DNA from: Selenomonas sp963528755
GTDB lineage: Bacteria > Bacillota > Negativicutes > Selenomonadales > Selenomonadaceae
Direction of reading: 5' to 3'
DNA length: 64,000 bases
NCBI RefSeq assembly: GCF_963528755.1
Contig: NZ_CAURXA010000003.1
Span: forward strand, 186,001 to 250,000
In this document: positions 17,956 to 27,223 of the stretch, piece after piece
Numbering within the stretch: position 1 is the first letter of the stretch
How the letters are laid out: each line of letters starts with the position of its first letter
Made by a program: the position numbers and the translations under genes
The notes under the pieces: model-generated
Seen by the model: only the letters and a program-made list of their open reading frames with translations
Databases searched by the model: none
Told to the model about the DNA's origin: nothing

Positions 17956-20900
17956 CTAGAATGTCCATTGAATAGCAGCGCCGCCGCTGAGTCCTTTGCG
18001 CTTTCCCTGCCAGCCATCGATGTGGAAATCATAGCTAATGCGGCTATTTTGCGGCAGGAAGCGATAGCCGATTTCGAGCATACAGCTCGATCCCTTGAGG
18101 CTCGGGCTGGGCGCTGCGTCGCCGCCGACGCTCGCGCTCGCCTCGCCGCCCAATTCATGCTCCCAGGCCAGCCCGGCATAGCACTCACCCGTGCTCCTGT
18201 CCTTCCTGCTGTAGCGGAGGCCGAGGCGCAGGCGATGCGAGTCGACGTCGGCGAAGTCGTAGGCATCGCCCGAGCCGCGCAGTTTCACCGACATACCGTC
18301 CTGGTGCGACCAGAAATAGCGCACATAGGCGTCGAGGGAAGCGCCCTTCTGCAGCGCGAAGGTCTTGCCGACGCCGAGGTGGATGCCATAGTAGGTATTC
18401 GAGCCGTCGTATCCGGCATTCTCGCCATGCAGGCTGTAGTCGCTCTTGGCACGGCCTGCGCGTGCGGAGGCTTCGAACCACAGGCCGTCCTGCTGCGTCA
18501 GCTTGCCCAGGACACCGAGGCCAAAATAGCTGAGCTTGCCGCTGCCGTGTGCGCCATTGTCGAGATAGGAATCGTAAGTGCCGCGTCCGTATTCGACGAA
18601 GGGGCTGAAGAGTCGCTTCGTGCCGCCCTTCGCCGCATCTTCACGCGCCCAGCCAACGCCGAGATTCCAGCCCTTGGAGTCAACGTAGGAGCCACTCTCC
18701 ACACGCATGGCATTGGCCCCTGCACCTGCCCATAGATGATAGGACGCCGAATCTGCCGCAGCCGTCCTGCGCTGCGTGTCCTTGGAAGATGATTCTGCCG
18801 TGTCGTCGGCACTTGCGTTTTCCGCACCACTTTCGGCAGACATTTCAGCGGCGGTAAAACCGCTCTCCACAAGATAATCCGCGCTTTGGTTGACGAAGTT
18901 CGCGAGACCCGCACGCGTCTCCACGGGGGATTTTGCCGTCTCGCCAACGCCCGTCTTGGTCACGGTCGCCCGGAGTCTCTCAGGATGCGCCTTGTCGGGC
19001 GCAATCGCAAAGAGGCAGTCGTGCGCGATGCCGTCCGTTCCCTTCATCGTGACACCTTCGCCAACGGTGATCTTGCCGCTCGCGTTCTCCAGCAGTGTGA
19101 ATGAATCGCCTGCCTGAAGCTTCCTTGCGGCACCGCTGCGACGGAAGTCGAGCGTCATGTTCGTGAGATTCTTGCTGCCGCCGCTGACATTCGTGAGCTT
19201 GAGCAAGGGATGCGCCGTACCGTCGGTCGGGGCATCCTCGACATCGAGTCGGAGGTTCTCGATCCCCTTGAAATCATGGATCGAGGATGTGCCTGCACTG
19301 TAGTAGACGGCGAGCGTGTTGTCCACGCCGCCCGACGCCGTGCCGCCCGTGACGATGCCGTTGACGACAGTGTTGCGCAGATGGATGATGTTGCCGCTCG
19401 TCGCCGTGCCTTCACCGCCCGTGACTGCACCATTGACCGCCGTATTCTGCAAGCTGACGGTGTTTCCGTCACTCTGCACCGTGCCATGGCCGCCCATGAC
19501 CGCACCGTTGACGTGCGTATTGCTGAGGCTCACAGCGTTGCCGTTCGCCGCCGCACCTTTGCCGCCTATGACATCATTCGTGACGGTCGTGCCATCGAGG
19601 CTGACGGTGTTTCCCTCTGCGGTCGTCCCGCCGTCGCCGCCTACAACACGGACGGCAGTAATGTTTCCGAGCGTCACGCGGTTGTTCGAAGCCGCGCCTG
19701 TGGATCTGCCGCCTGTGACGGCTGTCGCGTTCGCGCGGATGTTCACAATGTTGCCCGAGGCTTCGCCCGCGCCTTCGCCTCCGACGACATCGTGCACAGC
19801 ACTCTCGATCGTGACGGTGTTGCCCCGCGCCTTGCCGCCTGCAGCATCGGTATAGCCGCCGTAGACCGTGCCCGTGACCGTCGCCGTGCCGCTGATCTTG
19901 ACTTTGTTCTCATAGCTCGCGCCCTTGTCCAGAGCCGTCGTGCCTACGCCGCTTGTCCAGCCGCCATAGACGTTCGCGTGTGTGCCGCTCGAAAGCGCGA
20001 TCTCGTTTTCGCGCGTCGAATTGCCCACCTTGGAGCGGCCGCCGTAGGCGTCTCTTCCTTCTCGTGTCGCTTGTGTCGCTCCCTTGAATCGATATCCCTC
20101 GTAGGTGATGGCAGTGATGCGTGCGCCCGTCTTGCGAACGTCGATGTTCATCTCCGCCTCATCGCTCGTCTCGGACTTCGCCGCGCCCGTGTAGTGCGCG
20201 AGGTTGATGCCCTGTTCGTTCTTGAGGAGCGTGAGCGGCTTCGCCGCCGTACCCGTCGCCGTGAGGCTTGCCCAATCGACCGCGGTCTCGCCCATGCCTG
20301 TGACTTCGAGCATCGTATCGTCCTTGGCAAGGCCTGCAGCATCGAATTTCAGCTTCTGGAAGCCAGTGATTGCCTCCGCCTTGTTTCCCTTGCCCTTGAC
20401 GCTGAGCGTATTGCCCATGCCGCTTGCCTGCGAGCCGCCTTTGAGTGCGTCTGTGACTCGCACATTGCCGTTGAGATGGACTTCGTTGTTGTTTGTCGTC
20501 GCACCTTCGCCGCCCGTGACGGAGGCGACCGTGACATTTCCTAGGTTCACGATGTTGCCGTTCGCCACCGCACCTCTGCCGCCCGTGACGGCTGCCGCGT
20601 TCGCGCGGATGTTCACAATGTTGCCCGAGGCTTCGCCCGCTCCTTCGCCTCCAACGACATCGTGCACGGCGCTCTCAATCGTGACGCTGTTGCCCCACGC
20701 CTTGCCGCCTGCGGCATCGGTATAGCCGCCGTAGACCGTGCCCGTGACCGTAGCCGTGCCGCTGACGGTGATCTTGTTGCCCGTGCTGTCGCCGAGCCTG
20801 TCGGCGGCGGCGTCCGAGCCTGTGCCCGTCGTCCAGCCGCCATAGGCGTTCGCATAGCTGCCGTTTGCGAGCGCGACGTCGTTGCCCGTCGTCGTGTTGC

Positions 20901-22281
20901 CGATGGCAGAGCGGCCGCCCCATATATGCGTGCCGTCACTCTCAGCCGTCGTCGCGCCCTTGAAGATCAAGCGCGAATAGAGAATCTTCCTGCCCGTCGC
21001 GTCCTTTTCCAGCGTGACCTCCGCCGTATCGCCCGTTCGTACGACCGTGTTCACGCCGTCGCGCACGACGACGCCGCCCGACGTGTCGTTCTCGATCAGC
21101 GTGCCCGCAGGGGTGCTCGGCGAGCCATAGATGGCGATATCCTTGAGGCTCTTGAACTTCGTGCCCGTCGAATCGCGCAGCGTGAGGCGCGGCTGCAGCG
21201 TATCAGTAAAATAGAAATTGACCTTGTCGAAATTGACGATGTTCTTCGCTCGGGCACTCGCCTTGACGTTGAGCGTATTGTCCGCATAAGATGCACGATT
21301 GCCGCCCGATGCGCCGAAGATATACTTCGCGATCCGATAGCCCACCTTCATCTCATTTTTCCCGTCGCCGAGGTTGACGACGTTTCCCTTGATCTCGCTG
21401 ACATTGCCGGCGGAATACGCAGCATAGACGCTATTCAGCTCGCCGCCCGTGATCGTGACGATATTCCCCGTCAGAGCGCCGCCGCGCCGCGTATAGCCGC
21501 CGTAGACGTCCTTCCGGAAGACCCCGCCCGCGACGGTGACCTCGTTGTGCGCCACATTGCCTGTGGAATCCGCTTTTTCAAGTGAGCCGCCGCATATGTC
21601 TTTCTTCAATGTGCCGCCCGTGATCGTGACCGTGTTGTGCGTCACATCGCCCGTGGCATGTGCGCCGCCGAACGCGCCGCCATAGACCTTGCCCGCAATC
21701 GTCCCGCCCCGAATGACGACATGATTCTTATGGATTCGCCCCGTCGCATTCGTGCTGTTGGAAAAGCCGCCGTAAAGGGACTCCGCCTTGCCGCCGTTCA
21801 CCTCGACGGTGTTCTCTTCCGCCCTGCCGCTGCGTCCGACGTAGCCGCCGACCAGCCATTCGGCAAACGACATCGTCCCTGCATCGAAGCGAACCCGATT
21901 CTCTCTCGCATGACCTGTACCCCATGCCGCGCCGCCATAGACGGAGGCGATCTCCGTCATCGCGCCCTTGATGCGCACCGTATTACCGTCGGCGTTTCCC
22001 GTGCCTCGGGCGACGCCACCGAAGACGCTCAGCGTATCCTCTTGATACCGATCGACCGTCAAGCTGTTGCCCGACGCATCCTCGCTGCCCGTCCCGACGC
22101 TCGCCGCACTGTTCGGCGTACTGGGATCATCGGGGTTCGGCACATTCCTCTGGGGCGGATGCGTGCTGTCGATCGTCACATCCGCCCCAGAGGCGAAGGA
22201 CGGCGCAAAGAATGCTCCGCCGCTCAGAGCAATCGCTGTAAAAAGCGCCAAGGATGGGCGCGAGGACTTCTTGTTGGACAT
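17956..22281 (-). CDS. Type Va autotransporter adhesin
   Basis: 1441 residues. The signal peptide is residues 1-33. A very long passenger consists of degenerate Val-Tyr-Gly-Gly / Gly-Asn-x-Val repeats (VYGGxT, GNxVTI), each probably one beta-helix rung. Residues about 1175-1441 are a C-terminal autotransporter beta-barrel that starts near YHLWAGAGANAM and ends in Trp-Thr-Phe, as expected for BAM recognition. GAGGAG seven bases before ATG 22281 and a good promoter upstream support the start. The passenger carries an internal duplication: two blocks around 19735-19895 and 20602-20764 are nearly identical at DNA level. Adhesion is the likely role, inferred from the architecture only. Confidence 0.9.
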   Translation of the reverse strand: MSNKKSSRPSLALFTAIALSGGAFFAPSFASGADVTIDSTHPPQRNVPNPDDPSTPNSAASVGTGSEDASGNSLTVDRYQEDTLSVFGGVARGTGNADGNTVRIKGAMTEIASVYGGAAWGTGHARENRVRFDAGTMSFAEWLVGGYVGRSGRAEENTVEVNGGKAESLYGGFSNSTNATGRIHKNHVVIRGGTIAGKVYGGAFGGAHATGDVTHNTVTITGGTLKKDICGGSLEKADSTGNVAHNEVTVAGGVFRKDVYGGYTRRGGALTGNIVTITGGELNSVYAAYSAGNVSEIKGNVVNLGDGKNEMKVGYRIAKYIFGASGGNRASYADNTLNVKASARAKNIVNFDKVNFYFTDTLQPRLTLRDSTGTKFKSLKDIAIYGSPSTPAGTLIENDTSGGVVVRDGVNTVVRTGDTAEVTLEKDATGRKILYSRLIFKGATTAESDGTHIWGGRSAIGNTTTGNDVALANGSYANAYGGWTTGTGSDAAADRLGDSTGNKITVSGTATVTGTVYGGYTDAAGGKAWGNSVTIESAVHDVVGGEGAGEASGNIVNIRANAAAVTGGRGAVANGNIVNLGNVTVASVTGGEGATTNNNEVHLNGNVRVTDALKGGSQASGMGNTLSVKGKGNKAEAITGFQKLKFDAAGLAKDDTMLEVTGMGETAVDWASLTATGTAAKPLTLLKNEQGINLAHYTGAAKSETSDEAEMNIDVRKTGARITAITYEGYRFKGATQATREGRDAYGGRSKVGNSTRENEIALSSGTHANVYGGWTSGVGTTALDKGASYENKVKISGTATVTGTVYGGYTDAAGGKARGNTVTIESAVHDVVGGEGAGEASGNIVNIRANATAVTGGRSTGAASNNRVTLGNITAVRVVGGDGGTTAEGNTVSLDGTTVTNDVIGGKGAAANGNAVSLSNTHVNGAVMGGHGTVQSDGNTVSLQNTAVNGAVTGGEGTATSGNIIHLRNTVVNGIVTGGTASGGVDNTLAVYYSAGTSSIHDFKGIENLRLDVEDAPTDGTAHPLLKLTNVSGGSKNLTNMTLDFRRSGAARKLQAGDSFTLLENASGKITVGEGVTMKGTDGIAHDCLFAIAPDKAHPERLRATVTKTGVGETAKSPVETRAGLANFVNQSADYLVESGFTAAEMSAESGAENASADDTAESSSKDTQRRTAAADSASYHLWAGAGANAMRVESGSYVDSKGWNLGVGWAREDAAKGGTKRLFSPFVEYGRGTYDSYLDNGAHGSGKLSYFGLGVLGKLTQQDGLWFEASARAGRAKSDYSLHGENAGYDGSNTYYGIHLGVGKTFALQKGASLDAYVRYFWSHQDGMSVKLRGSGDAYDFADVDSHRLRLGLRYSRKDRSTGECYAGLAWEHELGGEASASVGGDAAPSPSLKGSSCMLEIGYRFLPQNSRISYDFHIDGWQGKRKGLSGGAAIQWTF

Positions 22282-22342
22282 TCGTTTTCTCCTCTTGGGT
22301 CTTTAGACGTGAAACTTTTTCTATAACTAGATATTTCGATTC

Positions 22343-22371
22343 ATTATAGCAGTTTCTTCCCATCTGAGCAA
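22343..22371 (-). promoter_or_regulatory. Promoter of the autotransporter gene
   Basis: TTGCTC, 17-bp spacer, TATAAT on the minus strand, about 60 bp upstream of the start codon. Confidence 0.8.
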
Positions 22372-22390
22372 CCAGAGGGTCACAACGAAA

Positions 22391-24412
22391 TTATTTCATC
22401 AGCTCCTCCTGCGCGGCGCGCGGTTTCTCGCCCTTGGCGCGGCGCACGCGGCGGTAGCTGCCGTCGGGATGCATGAGCCAGGCGCGCGTGTTGTCGGCGA
22501 GGTATGTGGCAAGGAGCGCGAGCAGGCGCTTCTTGTGCGCCTTTTTGCGCACGGGCGTCATGAGTTCGATGCGGTTGTTGAGATTCCTCGGCATCCAGTC
22601 GGCGGACGAGAGGAAGACGTCCTCCTTGCCGCCGTTATAGAAGCAGAAGATGCGGCTGTGCTCGAGGAAGCGGCCGACGATGCTGCGCACGCGGATGTTT
22701 TCGCTGACGTCCTTGAGTCCGGGACGCAGCACGCAGATGCCGCGCACGATGAGGTCGATTTCGACGCCTGCCGCCGAGGCTTCGTAGAGTTTGGCGATAA
22801 TGAAGCGGTCGAGCAGAGAATTCATCTTCGCCGCGATGTAGGCGCGTTCACCCCGCTTGGCGTGCGCGATTTCCCTCTCGATGCTCTCGGTGATGCGCTC
22901 CCTCAGCGTCAGCGGGGCGACGGCGAGGCGATTCCAGACGGGCGGATCGGAGAAGCCCGAGAGAAAGTTGAAGAACGCCGAGGCGTCGACGCCCGTGAGG
23001 ACGTCGGCGGTGAAGAGGCCGACATCGGTGTAGATCTTCGCCGTCGCGCCGTTGTAGTTGCCCGTCGCAAGATGGCAGTAGCGGCGGATGCCGTCTTCTT
23101 CACGCCGTATGACCATCGTGATCTTCGAGTGCGTCTTGAGCCCCAAGATGCCGTAGATGACGTGGCAGCCTGCTTCTTCGAGACGGCGCGCCATGAGAAT
23201 GTTGTTCTCCTCGTCGAAACGCGCCTTGACCTCCATGAGCACGGTGACCTGCTTGCCGTTTCTCGCGGCCTCTTCGAGCGCGGCGATGATGGGCGAGTCG
23301 CCTGCGACGCGGTAGAGCGTCTGCTTGATGGCGAGCGTGCGCTCGTCGGCGGCGGCACGGGCGAGGAAGCCTTCCACGATGGCGAAGGAGTCGAATGGAT
23401 GGTGCACGAGGATGTCGTCTTTTTCAATCGCCTGCCAGATGTCGCCTTCGGCGGCAAGCTCTTCCGGGCGCGGGGAAAAGCGCGGGTAGCGCAGGCGGTC
23501 GAAGCCCGCGAGATTGGCGAGCGCGGCGAAGAATGCGGCGCCGAGAGGGCCTTTCGCGCGGTAGACGTCCATTTCCTCCAGGGAAAGCTGCTCCTTGAGG
23601 AAATCGAGGAGATCGGAGGGAAAGTCTTCGGCGACCTCAAGGCGCACGGCTGCGCCCTTGCGCCTTTTTTCGAGCGATTTCTCGACTTCTGCCAAGAGGT
23701 CTTCGACGTCGTCGCGAATGTCAAGGTCGGCGTCGCGCGTGAGGCGGAAGGCTGCCGTCTGCACGATTTCCCAGCCTGTGAAGAAGCGTGCGGCGAAGAA
23801 GCGCAGAATGTCCTCCAAAAAGAGGAAGGTTGGCTCACCCGGCAGTTTCCACAGGCGATCGAGCACGGGCGCGGGCACGGGAACGATGGCGAGACGCTCG
23901 GCGCTTTCGCCCGCATGACGAAGTTTCACGGCGAGGTTCAGGCTGCGGCTCGCGAGGAAGGGAAAGGGGTGCGCGGGGTCGAGCGCCATGGGCGTGACGA
24001 CGGGATAGATCTCGCGCTCGAAAAGCTCCGCGAGCCACAGCGCTCGCTCTCCCGTCAGCTCTTCGGGGCGCACGAAGCCTATGCCCTCGGCGGCGAGTTC
24101 CCGGGTGACGAGCGCGAGGCAGCGATAGATCGCGCGGTATTGGCGGTGCGCCTGGCGCGAGACGGCAAGCATCTGCTCGCTGGGAGAAAGGCCCGCGATG
24201 TCCTTGTGCGCGACGCCGCTCGCGACGAGGTGCTTTAAACCGGCGACGCGGATCATGAAGAATTCATCGAGGTTCGAGCAGGCGATGGCGATGAAGCGCA
24301 GGCGCTCCAACAGAGGATTCTCCTCGCGCGTCGATTCCTTGAGGACGCGCTGGTTGAAGCTCAGCCACGAACATTCGCGGTTCAGGAAATAGGCTCTTTT
24401 CAACATGTCCAT
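22391..24412 (-). CDS. ppk1: Polyphosphate kinase 1
   Basis: 673 residues. It polymerises the gamma-phosphate of ATP into polyphosphate, reversibly. The N-terminal domain starts with the typical NRECSWLSFNQRVLKES. The two phospholipase-D-like catalytic domains include THSKITMVIRR and GRFLEHSRIFCFYNGG, which hold the conserved His residues. GAGGAGG seven bases before ATG 24412 fixes the start. It lies 12 bp downstream of the ppx-like gene, so the two form an operon for polyphosphate metabolism. Confidence 0.96.
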   Translation of the reverse strand: MDMLKRAYFLNRECSWLSFNQRVLKESTREENPLLERLRFIAIACSNLDEFFMIRVAGLKHLVASGVAHKDIAGLSPSEQMLAVSRQAHRQYRAIYRCLALVTRELAAEGIGFVRPEELTGERALWLAELFEREIYPVVTPMALDPAHPFPFLASRSLNLAVKLRHAGESAERLAIVPVPAPVLDRLWKLPGEPTFLFLEDILRFFAARFFTGWEIVQTAAFRLTRDADLDIRDDVEDLLAEVEKSLEKRRKGAAVRLEVAEDFPSDLLDFLKEQLSLEEMDVYRAKGPLGAAFFAALANLAGFDRLRYPRFSPRPEELAAEGDIWQAIEKDDILVHHPFDSFAIVEGFLARAAADERTLAIKQTLYRVAGDSPIIAALEEAARNGKQVTVLMEVKARFDEENNILMARRLEEAGCHVIYGILGLKTHSKITMVIRREEDGIRRYCHLATGNYNGATAKIYTDVGLFTADVLTGVDASAFFNFLSGFSDPPVWNRLAVAPLTLRERITESIEREIAHAKRGERAYIAAKMNSLLDRFIIAKLYEASAAGVEIDLIVRGICVLRPGLKDVSENIRVRSIVGRFLEHSRIFCFYNGGKEDVFLSSADWMPRNLNNRIELMTPVRKKAHKKRLLALLATYLADNTRAWLMHPDGSYRRVRRAKGEKPRAAQEELMK

Positions 24413-24424
24413 GACGATTCCTCC

Positions 24425-25963
24425 TCACGCTTTGCACAGGACAGGCTCGATGCCGAAGATTTCACGAAAGAGCGCGGCGGCGCGTGCGAATGTCCAGCGA
24501 ATCAGGGAGATGTCCTCTTCCGCCTCGAAGCGGACGCAAAGCTCCTCCTTCGAGAGCTTGACGGAGAGCTTTGCAATCTTGCCGCTGTGCCCTTGGTCGA
24601 GCGCGTCCGCAAGCCGCAGGATGGCACATAGCTTGAGCATCGTGACCTGCTGCTCGTGCGAAAGGCGCGCATAGTGCTCATCCTTGCTGCCGGGATTCTC
24701 GCGGTTGTAGTAGTAGGCGACGCTCGCGACGATTTCTTTTTCTGCCTCGGAAACGCCGAAGAAGTCGGTGCCCATGATGATTTGATAGGAATAGAGGCTG
24801 TAGTGGCGCAGGTTGATGAACTTTCCCGTCTCGTGCAGGATTGCGCTGAGTCTGAGCAGCAAGAGTGCACGCGAGGAAAGCCCATGTGCGCCGCCCAAGG
24901 CGCAAAAGATCTCCGTGGCCGCCCGCTCGACGCGCGCGCAGTGCTCTCTCGTCGAGCCGTACTTCTCCGCCGTCGTGCGTGCGAGCTGCACGGTGCGCTC
25001 TTCCTGCTCGGCGAGGCACGAAAGTTCTGCTAGCTGTGCGCCGCGATAGACGCTGTAGCTCATGAGAAATGTCGTGCCCATGAGGAACATGCCCTTGACG
25101 CGCGTCGCACGCACGACTTCGCCGTAGAGGAGCAGTGTCGGCATCAGGAGATGGGCGCGGCTTTCCGTGATGGCGCAGCGCGTCATGAGCTTCTGCGGCG
25201 TCAGCCCCGCGAAGGAGTCGAGGAAGCGCAGGAAGTCCTCGCCCTCTACGAATGTATACGCGCCTTTCGCGCCCGGCGCGAGGAGGGCGGCGACGGTGCG
25301 CGCTTCGAGTCCCGAGAGCACGAGATGGCGAATCGCATGATGCTCGATGCTCGGCCAGAGCGGCGAGAGTGTCGCGTGGATGTAGTCGCGCACGGCAGAG
25401 GGAAATGTCAGGCTCTCGCGTTCCTTCTCACTGAAATGCTCAAGGATGCTCAGGCTGCCGCTCGCGACGTTCTGCTGAAAGAGCAGCCTGCCCGCCTGCC
25501 AGCCCGTGAGGCCGAGTCCGCTCGACGTGATGTCCATGAGCAGCACGGGCTTTTCGCCGAAGTTCTCCGCGTTCTCCAAAAGCTCGTGGCTCAGGGCAAA
25601 GAACTTGTAGTAGATCTCCTGCGTCATGTCGGCGACTTCAACCGTAAAGCCTGTGCGAATGCGAATCTGATCGAGGATGCCGAGGCGGTTCTCCGCCTCG
25701 CGCAGGACGGACGTGCCGATGGCGAAGACCTGCGTCACGCCGTAGTCGGTGAGAAGGCGGCGAAAGCCTGCGAGGATGCGGCAAAGCTCGCGAATCGAGT
25801 CAAAGGAGAGCCGCCCGCGACGGAACACCTCCTCGCCGAACCGCGTCTCCTTGCGCACGCGCTCGATGATCTCGACATCGTCGAGCGCGGCGAACGATGC
25901 GATGAGGAGGCTCGTATGAACAGAGCCGATATGCACGACGCCGTAGGTGAATCGCTGCTTCAT
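24425..25963 (-). CDS. Ppx/GppA-like protein with C-terminal HD domain and degraded nucleotide motifs
   Basis: 512 residues, full length for the exopolyphosphatase family: two actin-fold domains (about 1-300) followed by an HD-type helical domain (LHETGKFINL and RHYSLYSYQII near 360-390). Key motifs are altered. The usual D-x-G-S-N-S phosphate loop is HIGSVHTS near residue 11, and D-I-G-G-G-S-T-E is DITSSGLGL near 145. GTSVLREAEN is conserved. Directly upstream of ppk1. It may be a regulatory or specialised member rather than a standard polyphosphatase. The start at 25963 begins the conserved domain. Confidence 0.8.
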   Translation of the reverse strand: MKQRFTYGVVHIGSVHTSLLIASFAALDDVEIIERVRKETRFGEEVFRRGRLSFDSIRELCRILAGFRRLLTDYGVTQVFAIGTSVLREAENRLGILDQIRIRTGFTVEVADMTQEIYYKFFALSHELLENAENFGEKPVLLMDITSSGLGLTGWQAGRLLFQQNVASGSLSILEHFSEKERESLTFPSAVRDYIHATLSPLWPSIEHHAIRHLVLSGLEARTVAALLAPGAKGAYTFVEGEDFLRFLDSFAGLTPQKLMTRCAITESRAHLLMPTLLLYGEVVRATRVKGMFLMGTTFLMSYSVYRGAQLAELSCLAEQEERTVQLARTTAEKYGSTREHCARVERAATEIFCALGGAHGLSSRALLLLRLSAILHETGKFINLRHYSLYSYQIIMGTDFFGVSEAEKEIVASVAYYYNRENPGSKDEHYARLSHEQQVTMLKLCAILRLADALDQGHSGKIAKLSVKLSKEELCVRFEAEEDISLIRWTFARAAALFREIFGIEPVLCKA

Positions 25964-25993
25964 GGGGCGTGTCGCCTCCTTTCTTTCGTTCTA

Positions 25994-27052
25994 TTATAGC
26001 ATACTGTTTTTTCGGACATAAGCCGTAGATGGACCTGCTCCCGTTTTTGTGATGAAGCCATCCCTTACCAGCTGAGTCAAGGTGCGTTCTATCGTGACCT
26101 TGCTGATGTCGGGGCAATGCTCCATGATTTCTTTTTTAGTAATTTTACCCAGTGTTTGCTCGATGACAGCCTTGATGCGCTCGCCTTTGGAGAATTTTTT
26201 TCTACCCAAGTATTGGATGCGATTTTCAAATTCGTTATAGGCCTTCAGGATGATTCCCAGGAAATATTTTACAAATGGTTCATATGTGTTTTGATTTTCA
26301 TGCCATTTTTGAGAACTGGATTGCAGTGCTTCATAATATGTTTCCTTTGTCCTTTCAATCAGCATCTCAATGCTGATGTACTTTCCGACAATATAGCCGG
26401 CTTTATAGAGCAGCAGCAGCGTCAACAGTCGGCTCATGCGTCCGTTTCCGTCGTTGAAGGGATGGATGCAAAGGAAATCCAAGACGAAGACGGGGATCAG
26501 AAGCAGCGGATCGATGAGTCCTTCCCGCCAAGCTTGGCGGAAATTATCGCATAAGGACTCCAACGCTTCGGCTGTCTGAAACGCCGGAACAGGAATGAAT
26601 CGCGTCTTTTGCTGCCCTTGTGCATCCGTTTCGGCAATGATATTGTCGGCATTCTTGTAAGTGCCGCCGCTCGCTCCTGCGGAGTAAGAATATAAGTCCC
26701 GATGAATCTGTAAGATAACATTGGGAACAGGCGTGATGTAATCGTAGCTTTCGTGAATAGTCGCAAGCACTTCACGATACCCTGCGATTTCCTGCTCCGA
26801 GCGATTGTGCGGCTCTGCTTTTTTACGGACAAGTTCTCTAAGCCGCTGATCGCTGGTGAAGATACCTTCGATGCGATTGGAAGAGCCGGTGCTCTGAATC
26901 ATAGCGGCATCCAGGAGCGTGTGCAGTTCGTCCGTATTTGCTTCGAGAAATAGATCCTGACGTCCCTTATGTTCATGGATGGAAGCAATAAGGCGAACGA
27001 TTTCGGGCGTGATAAGTCGTTTGGGTGCTTCCTTATAGTCAAAGATTCGCAT
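25994..27052 (-). CDS. Fic family protein (class II, self-inhibited) with C-terminal winged helix
   Basis: 352 residues. The Fic motif HPFNDGNGR at about 197-205 is intact, so AMP (or another nucleotide) transfer to target proteins is expected. An N-terminal inhibitory helix motif, SSNRIEG at about 57-63 (S/T-x3-E-G), marks it as self-inhibited. Residues about 285-352 resemble a winged helix-turn-helix. AAGGAG six bases before ATG 27052 fixes the start. The promoter lies inside a palindrome, pointing to autoregulation through the winged helix. The target is unknown. Confidence 0.9.
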   Translation of the reverse strand: MRIFDYKEAPKRLITPEIVRLIASIHEHKGRQDLFLEANTDELHTLLDAAMIQSTGSSNRIEGIFTSDQRLRELVRKKAEPHNRSEQEIAGYREVLATIHESYDYITPVPNVILQIHRDLYSYSAGASGGTYKNADNIIAETDAQGQQKTRFIPVPAFQTAEALESLCDNFRQAWREGLIDPLLLIPVFVLDFLCIHPFNDGNGRMSRLLTLLLLYKAGYIVGKYISIEMLIERTKETYYEALQSSSQKWHENQNTYEPFVKYFLGIILKAYNEFENRIQYLGRKKFSKGERIKAVIEQTLGKITKKEIMEHCPDISKVTIERTLTQLVRDGFITKTGAGPSTAYVRKNSML

Positions 27053-27075
27053 AAAGATCTCCTTCATATTGATCG

Positions 27076-27129
27076 TATCTCCATCATTTTATCATCAAAT
27101 GATGGAGATAACAACGATTTGATGGAGAT
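27076..27129 (-). promoter_or_regulatory. Fic promoter overlapped by a 14-bp palindrome and a third half-site
   Basis: On the minus strand, TTGTTA (27109-27114), 17 bp and TAAAAT (27086-27091) form a promoter. It lies inside a perfect inverted repeat, TATCTCCATCATTT (27076-27089) / AAATGATGGAGATA (27097-27110). A third half-site TTTGATGGAGAT sits at 27118-27129. Confidence 0.75.
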
Positions 27130-27161
27130 CATACGAACGATGTCCATGTCTTTGCCGCAAA

Positions 27162-27199
27162 ACAACAGACGCCGCAGGATTTTTCCTGAGGCGTCTGTT
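27162..27199. terminator. Terminator after the SLH porin gene
   Basis: AACAGACGCCGCAGGA pairs with a near-perfect complement ending GGCGTCTGTT (one mismatch, loop of about 5 nt). It is positioned 25 bp beyond the porin stop codon. Confidence 0.8.
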
Positions 27200-27223
27200 T
27201 TCATATAAATCTTTTCCCAGGCC

